A stretch of DNA of 64,000 bases from Yinghuangia aomiensis (GCF_039542225.1 NZ_BAABHS010000037.1:1-64000), one strand, 5' to 3'; counted from the stretch's first letter, positions 52,597 through 62,574 are shown. The notes: generated from the letters alone by a model not told the origin. Translations and numbers: made by a program.

Positions 52597-53418
52597 ATGC
52601 CGGTGATCACGACGAAGGACGGCACCGAGATCTTCTACAAGGACTGGGGTGCCGGCCGTCCGGTCGTGTTCTCGCACGGCTGGCCGCTGAACGCGGACGC
52701 CTGGGATCCGCAGGCGCACCTGGTCGCGTCGCACGGCTATCGGGCGATCGCGCACGACCGACGCGGGCACGGCCGGTCGTCGCAGCCATGGGACGGCAAC
52801 TTCATGGACCAGTACGCCGACGACCTCGCCGAACTGATCGAGCACCTCGACCTGCACGACGCGGTCCTGGTCGGCCACTCCACCGGCGGCGGCGAAGTCG
52901 TCCGCTACCTGGCCCGGCACGGCACCGGACGCGTCGCCAAAGCCGTCCTCCTCGGCGCCGTCCCGCCGCTGATGCTGCAGACCGACGCCAACCCCGACGG
53001 CGTCCCGATGGACGCCCTCGACGGCATCCGCGCCGCCATCGCAGGCGACCGCTCGCAGTTCTACAAGGACCTCTCCGAAGCCTTCTACGGCTTCAACCGC
53101 CCGGGGGCCGCCGTCTCCCAGGGCAAGCGCGACGAGTTCTGGCTCGGCGGCATGCAGGTCGGCTTCAAGGCGGCCTACGACTGCGTCAAGGCCTTCTCCG
53201 AAACGGACTTCACCGACGACCTCCCGAAGATCGACATCCCGGTCCTCGTCGCCCACGGCGACGACGACCAGATGGTCCCCATCACAACCTCCGGCCTGCG
53301 CAGCGCCGAACTGCTGCCGAAGGCCACCCTGCGCGTGTACGAAGGAGCCCCGCACGGCCTGAACGGCGCCTTCGAACAGGCCTTCAACACCGACTTGCTG
53401 GCGTTCCTCGCCGACTGA
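52597..53418 (+). CDS. alpha/beta hydrolase, non-heme chloroperoxidase-like
   Basis: 273 aa, the usual length. ATG follows GGAGGAG. Oxyanion region HGWPLNADAWD, nucleophile GHSTGGGE, acid in AHGDDDQMVP, and catalytic His in GAPHGLNG. The W-P-L-N-A-D motif is typical of the perhydrolase/chloroperoxidase group of esterases, where the halogenation activity is usually a side reaction. Cytosolic. Confidence 0.92.
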   Translation: MPVITTKDGTEIFYKDWGAGRPVVFSHGWPLNADAWDPQAHLVASHGYRAIAHDRRGHGRSSQPWDGNFMDQYADDLAELIEHLDLHDAVLVGHSTGGGEVVRYLARHGTGRVAKAVLLGAVPPLMLQTDANPDGVPMDALDGIRAAIAGDRSQFYKDLSEAFYGFNRPGAAVSQGKRDEFWLGGMQVGFKAAYDCVKAFSETDFTDDLPKIDIPVLVAHGDDDQMVPITTSGLRSAELLPKATLRVYEGAPHGLNGAFEQAFNTDLLAFLAD

Positions 53419-53619
53419 TCCGCATCGAGTGGTCGGTGGCGGTGCGGCCCTCACCCGGGGCCACACCGCCACCACACCGAACCGGCAACGGCACTCACAG
53501 CCGAACTGGGGCGGCTTGCCGGACCGCGCCTCCTCGCCGGAGTACAACGGCTGCCGGAGAGGCCCCGGGCGCCAGCCGGCAGACCTGCGTTGTCGGTCGG
53601 ATATGAACAATGGCAGGAC

Positions 53620-54854
53620 ATGACGATCACCGATGTACTCGACGGCCTGGACGCGGTCGACTGGGCCGCACTCCAGCACGCCTACGGATCCGCAGAGGAC
53701 GTCCCGAGGCTGCTCCGGGCGCTGCGCGCGGACGACGCCGCGGCCCGCGAGAAGGCACTGCACGCGCTGTACGGCAACATCTTTCACCAAGGCTCCCGTT
53801 ATGAAGCCTCCGCATACGCTGTGCCCTTCCTTGTCGGCTTGGCCGCCGACGCGGACACACGGGATCGGGCTGCGATCCTCGGTCTGATCGGCTCGCTTAC
53901 GGTCGGCTACGACGAAGCCCACCTCCCGCAGGGCCTGGACATCGACGGCTGGCGGGCGGAGATCGAGGAACTGCGCTCCGGAGACCGCGAGGAGATGCGG
54001 CGACGCGTCGAGGAATGGGTGGACGAGGCAGTCGACGATGGAGACCGCCGGGTACGGGAAATGCGGCTGCACATGTTCGACCCCGACGGGTCATACGAGT
54101 ACGCGCGCCACGAGTTGGCGGTCTACGACGCGGTGCGTGCACACGTCCCGCAGTTGCTCGCGCTCCTCGACGATCCCGACGCGGCAGTGCGCACCGGCGC
54201 GGTCTACGTGCTGGCCTGGTTCCCCGAAGAGGCGGGGCTGATCGTGCCCCGCCTGCATGTACTGCTCGCCGAGGAGCAACTGCCCGCGGTGGCGGCCTGT
54301 GCCCTGCTTGCCGTCGCGCTGGTGACCGACGCAGAGGACGCCGAGACGATCGGCATCCTGCGGCAACGACTGCGCGCCAAAGAGCCGTTGCAGTGCTGGT
54401 CCGCCGCGGTCGGCTTGGCCCGACTGGGCGCGGCGGACGCCGACGTGGTCGCGATTCTGGCGGCGGCGGTTGTCGAGCCGCCCGCACAGGACGGCCCCGG
54501 TGTGCCGTTCCAGAGCGGGGACCTGCGGGGCTACACGTCGGTCGCACTGGCCGCCGTGGACCGGACCGTGGCGGCCGGGGCACTGGACGCGCTGCTCGCC
54601 GGCCTGGCCGGACCTCGGGGCCTTCGGCGTTCGCGGTCACCTCGGCGGTGCTCTACGTCGCCTTCGGCGCCGACAAACCACGGCCGCTGCCCCCATACGG
54701 CGAACTCGACGACGTGACCCGCAAAGTCGTGCACGGCTTGGCCGAAATGGACGCGAACACGTGGCAGTGGGGCAACTTCACGATGATGCTCAGCCCCTAC
54801 AACCTCCCTACCAATCGAGCGGCGTGCAGGCGGTACGCCGGACTGAGCGGGTAG
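53620..54854 (+). pseudogene. HEAT-repeat protein with a C-terminal frameshift
   Basis: The first frame runs from ATG 53620 (TTG 53590 is an alternative) through helical repeats with LHALYGNIFHQGSRYEASAYAVPFL, a conserved block of this family. At about 54612-54620 the family-like sequence jumps to another frame: the first frame turns Arg/Ser-rich, whereas SGPSAFAVTSAVLYVAFG ... NTWQWGNFTMMLSPYNLPTNRAACRRYAG continues in the other frame up to the stop at 54854. A one-base loss near GGACCTCGGGG explains this. It is a pseudogene or a sequencing error; the protein is of unknown function. Confidence 0.75.
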
Positions 54855-55265
54855 TGCGTGTCGGCGCCGAGGTCCCCGAGGCGGCGCCCGAATCCGTCTG
54901 ACGTCGGCCGTTGCATCCCCCCGAGGGAATGTGTCGGCGCGGCCGCGCTCTCGACGACTACCCGCCCGCGTACGGGGCCTGGCGGAACACCCACACCGCC
55001 GGCCCCGACACACGTCACGGCGGCAGTGAACCCCTCAGCGCTACCGCCGTGCCTGTGCAACCGCCGCCTCGCTCATAGGCCAAACCGCAAGGCACGGCCC
55101 GCTCGTCGCGGTCTCCCACGTCGGCCCTCCGGGTGCGGAAACCCAATCCCCTCGCGGCCCCTAAGACTTCGAGCACACCGCACGGACCGGCCGGCCACAG
55201 TGCACCACCGAAGCGTGAAGTCCGGGTCTGTCGGCCGAACCCCCGTAACCTGCCGGGCGCCGTCA
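54855..55265. other. 411-bp region without a supported gene
   Basis: Open frames here have no recognisable protein sequence. It lies inside a decaying block between the frameshifted HEAT gene and the methyltransferase remnant. Confidence 0.4.
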
Positions 55266-55786
55266 TCGTTGGAACGGGTGTTCGACTGTCTGGGAGGTGC
55301 GCAATCCGCGGTCGGCTTGGCCGAACTCGCCAACCGTGCGCCCGAACGGGCCGGGCTGCTTCTCCACGGGTCCCTCGACACGCTGCCGGACGACACCGCA
55401 TATCCGGTCGTGGTCGGCATCCAGGTGTTCCAGCACGGCACCCGCGACCAAGCCCGCGGCATCCTCGCCGCGGCCCTGCGCCGAGTGGCACCCGGCGGAC
55501 TGTTCTGCGTGCGGGTCAATGCGGTCGGCACGGACATCGTGCGGGCGCACGACGTGATCGGCGAGCACGACGACGGCTCCCTCACGGTGCGCTACCGCGC
55601 GGGCGGCCACCGGGCCGACAAAGCCGGTCTCGCCGTGCACTTCTACTCCGAGACCGAACTTGCCGAGCTGCCGGCCGATTGCGAACCTGTGCTCCCGATC
55701 CGGCTCACCCGCCGCGAACGGCCCCGGAGCAGGGCGGGAGCCGGGCGCAGTGGGAGGCCATCGTGCGCGTCCCCCGACGACCGTAG
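55266..55786 (+). pseudogene. remnant of a SAM-dependent methyltransferase
   Basis: From about 55266 one frame reads VVVGIQVFQHGTRDQARGILAAALRRVAPGGLFCVRVNAVGTD ... GLAVHFYSETELAELPA, matching the middle and end of class I methyltransferases (the motif around the acidic strand 4, then APGG). The N-terminal SAM-binding motif DxGxGxG is missing. Near 55715 the ending RAQWEAIVR continues in another frame, so there is a frameshift as well. It cannot encode a working enzyme. Confidence 0.6.
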
Positions 55787-56014
55787 GCGGCCGATGACCG
55801 ACCGTTCGCCGCCGGAACCGCCCTGCTGCCGCGACAAGAGTGGCTTGCCGCGTTCCCGCGCCGCTACGTTGCCGCCCCAGTGCTGGTGACCGACCCCGAC
55901 GGCTGGGTTTTCCTGCTCGATGTGGACTGGTGCGCGGGCCGCAAGTTCCGATATTCCTCACGGACCGACGCGGCGCAGGCTCTCATTCTCGGCTCGCGCG
56001 CTCTTGCACCGTGA
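55787..56014 (+). pseudogene. possible NUDIX-like gene remnant
   Basis: This frame encodes ALLPRQEWLAAFPRRYVAAPVLVTDPDGWVFLLDVDW, like the start of NUDIX hydrolases, then diverges and stops at 56012-56014 without a Nudix box. There is no start codon at the expected place, and its end overlaps the end of the SUKH-like gene on the other strand. Confidence 0.35.
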
Positions 56015-57980
56015 TGCTGATCCACCGGTCCCCCGCTCGGGGTCCACGGGACCAGCTGATCGTTTCGAACGAGTGCAAGCGTCCTTGGAGCAGGGCGAAG
56101 CGGGGCAGGGCCACGCCGAACTCGTCGGCTACCGCTTGGAGTACGCGCCGGTGGGTGGCCTCGCCTGCGTCCGCGGAATCGGCGGAATCGGCGGATTCGA
56201 CAGACTCGGCGGACACGGCCGGCAGCCTGTCCGGGTCGAATGCCTCGGGCAACGTGCCGACGCGATGCACGAGAGGAGGACGGTGCGGTTCGGTCCCGTG
56301 ATGCGGTGATTCGACCGTCAGGGCACCTTCGATTTCTCCCCCTCGGGCCACCGAGATGTGGAACGAGAACGACTCGGTCGGTGCCTGCGCGTGCGCCGTC
56401 GGTTGGCGTACGAACGTGCACCAGACCACGACGGCTCGCCCGTCCGGCGTCGCGCGGGACGCGGGGATCGCCGGGCTGCGGAGGCGGTCCGCGTTCGGGG
56501 GCGCGTACTCGTCCGCGAACGCGAAGCTCCATCCGGGGCCCGCGCGTCCAACCCTCATCAAGGCGCGGTCGTCCCACGGGTTTCGGGCTCGTCGGTTCCC
56601 CGACTCGTGTCGGCGGCGCTGCAGTTCGTGCGCCGTGGCGGGAGCCGCGAGTCCGTCCTGGTCCTCATGCCCGAGCAATTCCACGAGGCGTTCCGGGTCG
56701 ACGCCTTCCACCAGGACGAGCCGGTAGCCCTCCCTCCACCACCCTTCCCGCGTGGCGAGCCAGTCCAGGCCCGGCGGGTCCAGGTCGGGCACCGGCTCCG
56801 GCATCGGACCGGCGCGGCCGGCGCGTGGCGTGGCCAGCAGTTCCCGGCCGCGTTCGCGTGTCACCACGGGGGTGAGCAGCGGGTCGGCGAGTAGGCCGAG
56901 GGGCGCGAGGATCCCTTCGGCGGGCGGTTCCCAGTGCGGCAGACCGTCTCGGATGAGCCGCCACGCCCCGTCGGTGTCGCCCCACCGGGCGAGTTCGCGG
57001 GCGCGGGCGACGAAGGCGCCGAAAGCGCCGCCGGGTTCGTAGACGTAGGTGCCGTCGGCGATGCTCGTGGCCAGGTCGCGAACCTCGGCCGGCTGCCGCT
57101 GCACCACCTCGTGCGGGGGTGGCCAGCCGCGCTCGAACTGGGCGGCCAGGTAGACGGGGAGGGCCTCCCCCCGATCGGCCGGGGCCAGGGGCGGGTGGTA
57201 CAGCCCCAGCCTGCGGTCACCGGTCAGGAAGGCATCCAGCCGAACCAGCAGTTCGCGTGCTCCGGGTCGGCCGTAGGCCGCTGCCTCGGCAAAGATGTTC
57301 GCCGCCCGTTCCCAGCGTCCCGCGTACGCCTCCTCGCGGCCGAACTCCAACGCAGCGTCCAGCGCCTCGGTGGTCTCGTTGACCATCCCGTGGTCCGCGG
57401 CCAGCGCGTGGAACTGCCGGTACCTGTCACGCATGAATGCCCGGAAGGACGCGAAGCGTTCGGCGCCTACGCCCGACCAGCTGTGACAGATGTAGACCGC
57501 CCATTCGCCGTCCGCACCGACGTCACCCGGGTCGAGGACCAGGATCCCCGCGTCCACCTCCAGGCCGAGGCGCACTGCCCGATGCCACATCCCGTGCCGG
57601 TGAAGCACCTCCTCGGATGGCTCCGGGCCTTCCAGCATCCAATCGTCGAAGCCGGTGTACCGCTCGGCCTCGGCCTCGTCCAACGGCGCCAGTTCGGCCG
57701 TGCCGGCCAGGCGCATGACGAAGTTGCCGGCGTTCAGCCAGCCGTCGGTGACTTTCAGGAACGACCGCAGCGACGGCGGCAGCCGGTGGCCGATCCGCGC
57801 TTCGGCGGCGGTCAGCCGCTCCTCGTCGGCGCCGGGGAACCCCAGCCAGCGCTGTCGCAGGGCTGTCGGCCCGTACGCGCCGAGGTACCCGACGCCGTCG
57901 GACACCTGGGCGTCCGCCCACTCCTCGCTCCAACGCCGAAGGAAACCGGTCCAGTTGTCACACTGGTCACGCTCGTCCAT
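55983..57980 (-). CDS. SMI1/KNR4 (SUKH)-like protein with C-terminal extension
   Basis: 665 aa from the ATG at 57980; the upstream ribosome site is weak. Residues 35-215 follow the SUKH pattern: ERLTAAEARIGHRLPPSLRSFLKVTDGWLNAG and WMLEGPEPSEEVL ... GVGAERFASFRAFM. SUKH proteins are often immunity proteins of polymorphic toxin systems, but also have general roles. The remaining 450 residues are unrecognised helices, with REEAYAGRWERAANIFAEAAAYGRPGARELL resembling TPR. A repeated Glu/Ser/Ala tract lies near residues 590-605. No toxin gene is seen nearby. Confidence 0.75.
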   Translation of the reverse strand: MDERDQCDNWTGFLRRWSEEWADAQVSDGVGYLGAYGPTALRQRWLGFPGADEERLTAAEARIGHRLPPSLRSFLKVTDGWLNAGNFVMRLAGTAELAPLDEAEAERYTGFDDWMLEGPEPSEEVLHRHGMWHRAVRLGLEVDAGILVLDPGDVGADGEWAVYICHSWSGVGAERFASFRAFMRDRYRQFHALAADHGMVNETTEALDAALEFGREEAYAGRWERAANIFAEAAAYGRPGARELLVRLDAFLTGDRRLGLYHPPLAPADRGEALPVYLAAQFERGWPPPHEVVQRQPAEVRDLATSIADGTYVYEPGGAFGAFVARARELARWGDTDGAWRLIRDGLPHWEPPAEGILAPLGLLADPLLTPVVTRERGRELLATPRAGRAGPMPEPVPDLDPPGLDWLATREGWWREGYRLVLVEGVDPERLVELLGHEDQDGLAAPATAHELQRRRHESGNRRARNPWDDRALMRVGRAGPGWSFAFADEYAPPNADRLRSPAIPASRATPDGRAVVVWCTFVRQPTAHAQAPTESFSFHISVARGGEIEGALTVESPHHGTEPHRPPLVHRVGTLPEAFDPDRLPAVSAESVESADSADSADAGEATHRRVLQAVADEFGVALPRFALLQGRLHSFETISWSRGPRAGDRWISITVQERASRE
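56163..56215. repeat. short 9-mer repeat tract inside the SUKH-like gene
   Basis: GGAATCGGC-type units repeat around 56170-56195, with diverged copies on to about 56215. They encode the Glu/Ser/Ala/Asp tract. Copy-number changes would keep the frame. Confidence 0.5.
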
Positions 57981-58157
57981 GCCCGGGATGCTCGCAGTCA
58001 CCACCGACACCCCGAAGGCACCTCGGTGCGCGTCGGGCGCCGAGGGCCGCGGCACTGCGGCACTGCGGCACCCCGGACGGACGCCCCCCGCCGCCTGGAA
58101 GCTCCGCAAACGAACGGTCGTCCTCCAGACGACGGGGGCACGGCACACGGCCTCCGC

Positions 58158-59819
58158 CTACGACCGCCGGATCGGCACGATCGACTGCTTGTGGTGGAAG
58201 CGGTTCTGCGGATCCCAGATGGTCTTGGTGCGCTGCAGGCGCGGGTAGTTGTCCTTGTAGTACAGGTGCGGGTAGCGCGGGGCCGGGTCCGTGGCGATGC
58301 CGAGGTCGACGTCGGGGTAGTTGACGTACGCGCCGTCCGTGGTGCGGTCGTGCTCCGCGTCGCTGATCTCCGGGACGCCGTCGGTGTCCGCGTAGACGTC
58401 GGTGTAGAAGCCCCGCAGGAATTCCACGTGCGCCGAGTCCTGCGCCGGGTCGGTCCAATACGACTGGTACTGCAGCTTCATGCACGAGTCCCGCTGCGGC
58501 ACGGCGGTGGCCCGCGGGGCGACCGCGTTGACGCGGCAGCCGTACGAGTCGATCTGGACGAGCGTCTGGGTCAGGTCCACGCCCGGGTCGTCCCGGGTGA
58601 GCCAGGTCCACATCGCGGCGATCTGGTCGTCGGTGAAGGGCTTCCGGTGGTACGCGGACTTGTACTTTCCGCGCTGGTTCGGCCCGGAGCCGTTGAGGGT
58701 CTGGGTGGCTTGGAGCCACGGCATCCGGCGGCGCTTCTCCGGCAGCGGCAGGAACGTGCCGCCTACTTCGGACACCTGCATCATCGAGCCGGTGGTCAGA
58801 CCCGATTCGAGCGCCCGGAGGTAGGCGTCCAGGGGCGCGACGTCCTCGGCGACCCACTGGCTGGAGACGACGACGTTGCCGTTCGTCTTGTGCGGGAGCT
58901 TCAGGATGCTGAAGAGCTGGTTGTAGACCTGCTCGTCGGGCCCGCTGTGGGCGGCGAAGAACTCGCCGAAGTTCCGCAGGAGCCGCTCGAAGTCGTCCGG
59001 GCGGTTCACCAGGTCGGCCCACGGCCAGGCGATGCTGCTCAGCCACATGCGCGGCGGGGGCTTCGGCAGCTCCTCGCTGAAGTAGTAGCGCATGACGACG
59101 CCGAAGTTGCCGCCCCCGCCGCCGGTGTGCGCCCAGAACAGGTTTGCGGTGTCGGAGTGTTCGGGGTCCGAGCGGTGCGCCGCGGTCACCTCGACGCGGC
59201 CGTCCTTGACCGTGACGACGTCGACCTGGACCAGGTAGTCGACGGTGAGCCCGTCGCGGCGGGACATGATCCCGTACCCGCCGCCGCAGATGTGGCCGCC
59301 GGCGCCGACCGAATAGCACGACCCGGCCGGGATCGTCACCCCGAACTTGCGGAACAGCGCGGTGTAGACGTCCCAGTTGGTGGCGCCCGATTCGACGCAG
59401 TAGGCGGATCGGCCGTACTTGTCCTTGGTGCGGTAGACGCCCTTCATGCTGCTCACGTCGAGGATGGCGCCACCGGTGTTCTCGACGAAGTCCTCGTAGC
59501 AGTGGCCGCCGCTCCGCACTGTCGGCCGCAGGCCGCGCTCCAGCGCCTCGCGTACCGCGGCGACGGCGTTGTCGTCGTCGGTGACGAGCTGGATGTAGCG
59601 CGGATCGCTGGTCCATCGCTGGTTGAACCCCTGGCTGAGGGTCTCGTAGCGCCCGTCCCCGGGCAGCACGTGCAGGCCGCTGTCGTCGACGGGGCGGGCC
59701 GAGGGGACCCGGACGGGGTCCGCGACCGCCGGCCCGGCGCCCGACGCGCCGAGCGTCACCCCGCCGACGACGGCTCCCGCGGCACTCAGGAGTCCGCGTC
59801 GTGACACACCGTTTTGCAT
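58158..59819 (-). CDS. secreted berberine-bridge-enzyme-type FAD oxidase
   Basis: 553 aa. ATG 59819 is preferred over 59828 because GAAGGAG is nine bases upstream of it. A Tat signal (SRRGLLSA, Arg7-Arg8) and hydrophobic stretch predict export in folded form. FAD_binding_4 domain with His106 in RSGGHCYED and Cys168 in GGHICGGGYG, the two residues for bicovalent FAD attachment, and a C-terminal BBE segment YVNYPDVDLG ... YYKDNYPRLQRTKTIWDPQNRFHHKQSI. Such oxidases act on sugars, alkaloids or other alcohols and make H2O2. Substrate unknown. Confidence 0.93.
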   Translation of the reverse strand: MQNGVSRRGLLSAAGAVVGGVTLGASGAGPAVADPVRVPSARPVDDSGLHVLPGDGRYETLSQGFNQRWTSDPRYIQLVTDDDNAVAAVREALERGLRPTVRSGGHCYEDFVENTGGAILDVSSMKGVYRTKDKYGRSAYCVESGATNWDVYTALFRKFGVTIPAGSCYSVGAGGHICGGGYGIMSRRDGLTVDYLVQVDVVTVKDGRVEVTAAHRSDPEHSDTANLFWAHTGGGGGNFGVVMRYYFSEELPKPPPRMWLSSIAWPWADLVNRPDDFERLLRNFGEFFAAHSGPDEQVYNQLFSILKLPHKTNGNVVVSSQWVAEDVAPLDAYLRALESGLTTGSMMQVSEVGGTFLPLPEKRRRMPWLQATQTLNGSGPNQRGKYKSAYHRKPFTDDQIAAMWTWLTRDDPGVDLTQTLVQIDSYGCRVNAVAPRATAVPQRDSCMKLQYQSYWTDPAQDSAHVEFLRGFYTDVYADTDGVPEISDAEHDRTTDGAYVNYPDVDLGIATDPAPRYPHLYYKDNYPRLQRTKTIWDPQNRFHHKQSIVPIRRS

Positions 59820-60208
59820 GCGCTGCATCTCCTTCGCCCGCCGGAGCCGCGAAGTTCCGGCGAATCGCGCTCACCCGACGATCCACCCGATTGCCACCAA
59901 CCGGATATTCGTCGGAAAACGCATCCGAAGCTAGCAGCCGCCCGCACCCCGGATCCGGCGACGCGCGGCCATCCGCCGAGGCCCCCTCGTTCGGCTCTGC
60001 GGCAGGCGGGCCTTACCGGGGCCAATGCTCGCGCCCGCCGACGAAGTGAGGCCTCCGGTCGATGTGTTGCCGACGGGGAAAAGCGCGGCAGGCCGGCTCG
60101 CGGAGTCGGACCCGTGCCCTGGGGCGCCGATCCGGCGGCTCCGGGAATTCGTCTCGCGCGGCCCGCCGTCCTTGGCAACGCCGAATCCGACTCCGCCCCC
60201 GCCCGTGG
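59820..60208. other. 389-bp region without a supported gene
   Basis: Upstream of the flavin oxidase gene and downstream of the efflux pump gene, both on the - strand. Should hold the oxidase promoter. No clear structure seen. Confidence 0.4.
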
Positions 60209-61690
60209 TCAACGGCTGTTCACGGAAGTGTCGTTCGAGGTGGTGATCGCACCCGGCTCGGCGAGGCCTCGCGGTGCGGCGGGGCCGTCCGCGGAGCCTT
60301 CGGCGGGCTTGGAGTTCGCCAGCCACAAGCCGGTGAACACCGCGGTGGCCAAGGTGACGGCACCGGCGGCGAGGAAGGCGCTGTCGAGACCGGCCTCAAG
60401 GGATGCGCCGCCCGATTGCCGGGAGTGGACGACGGCTCCGAGCAGCGCCACGCCGAGCACCGCGCCGATCTGCCGGGTGGTGCTGCTGATGCCTGACGCG
60501 AGGCCGCCTTCCCGCGAGCTGACGGCCTGGATCGCGGCGCCCGTCAAGGGCGACATGGCGAGGGCGAAGCCGGTGCCGACGAGTCCCAGCCGCCACCACA
60601 CGTTCCCGTAGCCGGTGTCGGCGTGCACCATGCCGAGCGCCAGCAGTCCCAGGCCTGCCAGGGCCAGACCGGCGGCGGCCACGATACGGAATCCGTACCG
60701 GGCGGCGAGGCGGCCGGCGTACGGGCTGACGACCACCATGGCCAGGGACACCGGCAGGGTCTGGAGCCCGGCGCGCAGGATCGAGCTGCCCTGGACGTAC
60801 ACGAAGAACTGGGAGAAGAAGAACGACGAGCCCATCAGCGCGAACCCCACCACGACCATGGCGGTGTTGGCGACGGTGAACAGCCGCTGCCGGAACAGCC
60901 GAAGCGGCAGCATCGGGGCGGAACGGCGCGCTTCGACGGCGACGAAGGCCGCCAGCAGGATCAGCGCGGCGGCGAAGCCGCCCAGGATCACCGGCGACGT
61001 CCACCCTCGGGCACCACCCTCGATCAGCACGAAGGTCAGCACCCCCACCCCCGCGACGGACAGCACCGTGCCCGGGATGTCGATCGCGGGCGCGCTCGCA
61101 TTACGGCTCTCCTCGAGGCCGCGCATTCCGACCAGCAGAAGAACCATGCCGATGGGCAGATTGACCAGGAAGATGGCGGGCCAGCCGAAGGCATCCGTCA
61201 GCACTCCGCCCGCCACGGGGCCGGCGGCCAGACCGATCCCGCTGAATCCGGCCCACAGGCCGATCGCCTTGACGCGTTCTTGTGGCGCGGGACAGGCGGC
61301 GACGAGCAGGGCCAGCGAGGCCGGGCTCAGCGCCGCGGCGCCGATACCCTGCAGCACCCGGCCGGCGACCAGCCAGCCGAGCGACGGTGCGAGGCTGCAC
61401 AGCAACGAGGCTGCGGTGAACACCGCGACTCCGGTCAGGTACACCCGTTTGCGGCCGAACCGGTCGGCGAAGATGCCGCCGGACAGCAGCAGCATGGCGA
61501 CCAGCAGCACGTAGGCGTCGACGATCCACTGCAGACCGGACAGTTGAGTGTGCAGCCGCTGCTGCATATCGGGCAGCGCCGCTCCGACAATCGTGTTGTC
61601 GAGCAGCACCATGAATTGGCCCAGACAGGTCACCGCGAGCAGCACGGCCCGGTTTGACCGGCTGTCGGCCGTCGCATGCGATGCAGCCAC
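60209..61690 (-). CDS. MFS multidrug efflux transporter, 14-helix DHA2 type
   Basis: 493 aa from a GTG at 61690 with GGAGGGG just upstream. Starts QFMVLLDNTIVGAALPDMQQRL (motif of DHA2 drug:H+ antiporters), then LLLSGGIFADRFGRKRVYLTG (motif A) and about 14 helices. It is divergent from a TetR gene, the usual pump/repressor pair of EmrB/QacA type. Likely gives efflux of a toxic or signalling compound. Confidence 0.92.
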   Translation of the reverse strand: MAASHATADSRSNRAVLLAVTCLGQFMVLLDNTIVGAALPDMQQRLHTQLSGLQWIVDAYVLLVAMLLLSGGIFADRFGRKRVYLTGVAVFTAASLLCSLAPSLGWLVAGRVLQGIGAAALSPASLALLVAACPAPQERVKAIGLWAGFSGIGLAAGPVAGGVLTDAFGWPAIFLVNLPIGMVLLLVGMRGLEESRNASAPAIDIPGTVLSVAGVGVLTFVLIEGGARGWTSPVILGGFAAALILLAAFVAVEARRSAPMLPLRLFRQRLFTVANTAMVVVGFALMGSSFFFSQFFVYVQGSSILRAGLQTLPVSLAMVVVSPYAGRLAARYGFRIVAAAGLALAGLGLLALGMVHADTGYGNVWWRLGLVGTGFALAMSPLTGAAIQAVSSREGGLASGISSTTRQIGAVLGVALLGAVVHSRQSGGASLEAGLDSAFLAAGAVTLATAVFTGLWLANSKPAEGSADGPAAPRGLAEPGAITTSNDTSVNSR

Positions 61691-61761
61691 GAATTCCCCT
61701 CCGTCGGTGAGTGCGCCCGACTGCGGTCGACGCAGGCCGCGCCGCACCCGAACGCCCTAAA

Positions 61762-61776
61762 GCAGCCGTTGGCTGC
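61762..61776. promoter_or_regulatory. hairpin GCAGCC-GTT-GGCTGC in the pump/TetR gap
   Basis: Perfect 6-bp arms, partly overlapping a TGCGTTA copy at 61774-61780 that recurs in the proposed operator at 61823-61829. Confidence 0.45.
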
Positions 61777-61807
61777 GTTAGCAGACTGTAGGGAGGTGCG
61801 CTCCACA

Positions 61808-61828
61808 AACGCAAGTGATAACTGCGTT
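61808..61828. promoter_or_regulatory. candidate TetR operator AACGCA-N9-TGCGTT
   Basis: Perfect 6-bp arms at 61808-61813 and 61823-61828, just before the TetR start codon and in an AT-rich stretch. A further TGCGTTA lies at 61774-61780. Confidence 0.65.
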
Positions 61829-61839
61829 AAGGTGAGGGC

Positions 61840-62406
61840 ATGAACGAGCGACAGCAAGCCCGGCGGCCCGGCGGGCGCAGCGCCCGCGTCGCCGCGGAGG
61901 TACACCAGGCCGTCACCGACCTGATCAGCGAGCACGGCTACGGCAAGTTCACCGTCGGGGACGTGGCAGCCCGCGCGGGCGTAGCCGACAGCAGCATCTA
62001 CCGCCGCTGGGGCAACTTGGAGACCCTGCTCACCGACGTGGCGCTCACCCGGCTCAACGCCCGGTCGCCGATGCCCGACACCGGGAGCCTGGCCGGCGAC
62101 CTGCGCACGTACGCGGCCGCCGTGGCCCGCGAGATCACCGGACCCGAAGGTCTCGCGCTGGTACGCCTGGCCGTCGCCCTGTCGAGCAACGGCCCGCAGG
62201 GCCTGCAGGCCCGCGACGATCTCCGCGACGAACGCACCCGGCAACTGCAGTCCGTACTCGACCGCGCCCGCGAACGCGGCGAGGACGCACCCGACGCACT
62301 GGACGTGCTGGACCACATCCTGGCCCCGATGTACATCCGCATCCTGTTCGGCATGGGCCCGCTCACCCCCGAATACGTCGACGGACTGGTCGACCGGATG
62401 CTGTGA
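61840..62406 (+). CDS. TetR family regulator of the DHA2 pump
   Basis: 188 aa from the ATG at 61840 with GGTGAGGG upstream. HTH: GKFTVGDVAARAGVADSSIYRRWGNLETLL; the S-I-Y-R-R-W variant is typical of the group with a TetR_C_16-like C-domain. Divergent from the pump gene; expected to repress it. Confidence 0.92.
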   Translation: MNERQQARRPGGRSARVAAEVHQAVTDLISEHGYGKFTVGDVAARAGVADSSIYRRWGNLETLLTDVALTRLNARSPMPDTGSLAGDLRTYAAAVAREITGPEGLALVRLAVALSSNGPQGLQARDDLRDERTRQLQSVLDRARERGEDAPDALDVLDHILAPMYIRILFGMGPLTPEYVDGLVDRML

Positions 62407-62574
62407 CTTCGGTCCGGCCAACGCGACGCCCGCAGGTGTCCTGGCCGGCCTTGGCGACGGCGCCGCACCCGCACCCGCACCCGTCCGGGGGACAGGTCCG
62501 GAGGCCGGTGCCGGGCATGGGGGCCAGGACCGAACCGGCGGCCCTCGCCCGCCCCACGGCAGCCCGTATCCGCC

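Noticed and set aside
54612..54620. Programmed -1 frameshift in the HEAT gene
   Set aside because: No slippery heptamer or strong downstream pseudoknot was recognised; a one-base deletion is simpler.
55787..56014. Functional NUDIX hydrolase
   Set aside because: The Nudix box and a proper start are missing; kept only as a low-confidence remnant.
56934..59804. 956-aa open frame on the + strand
   Set aside because: Antisense to the SUKH-like and flavin oxidase genes, Arg/Val/Gly-rich, no motif.
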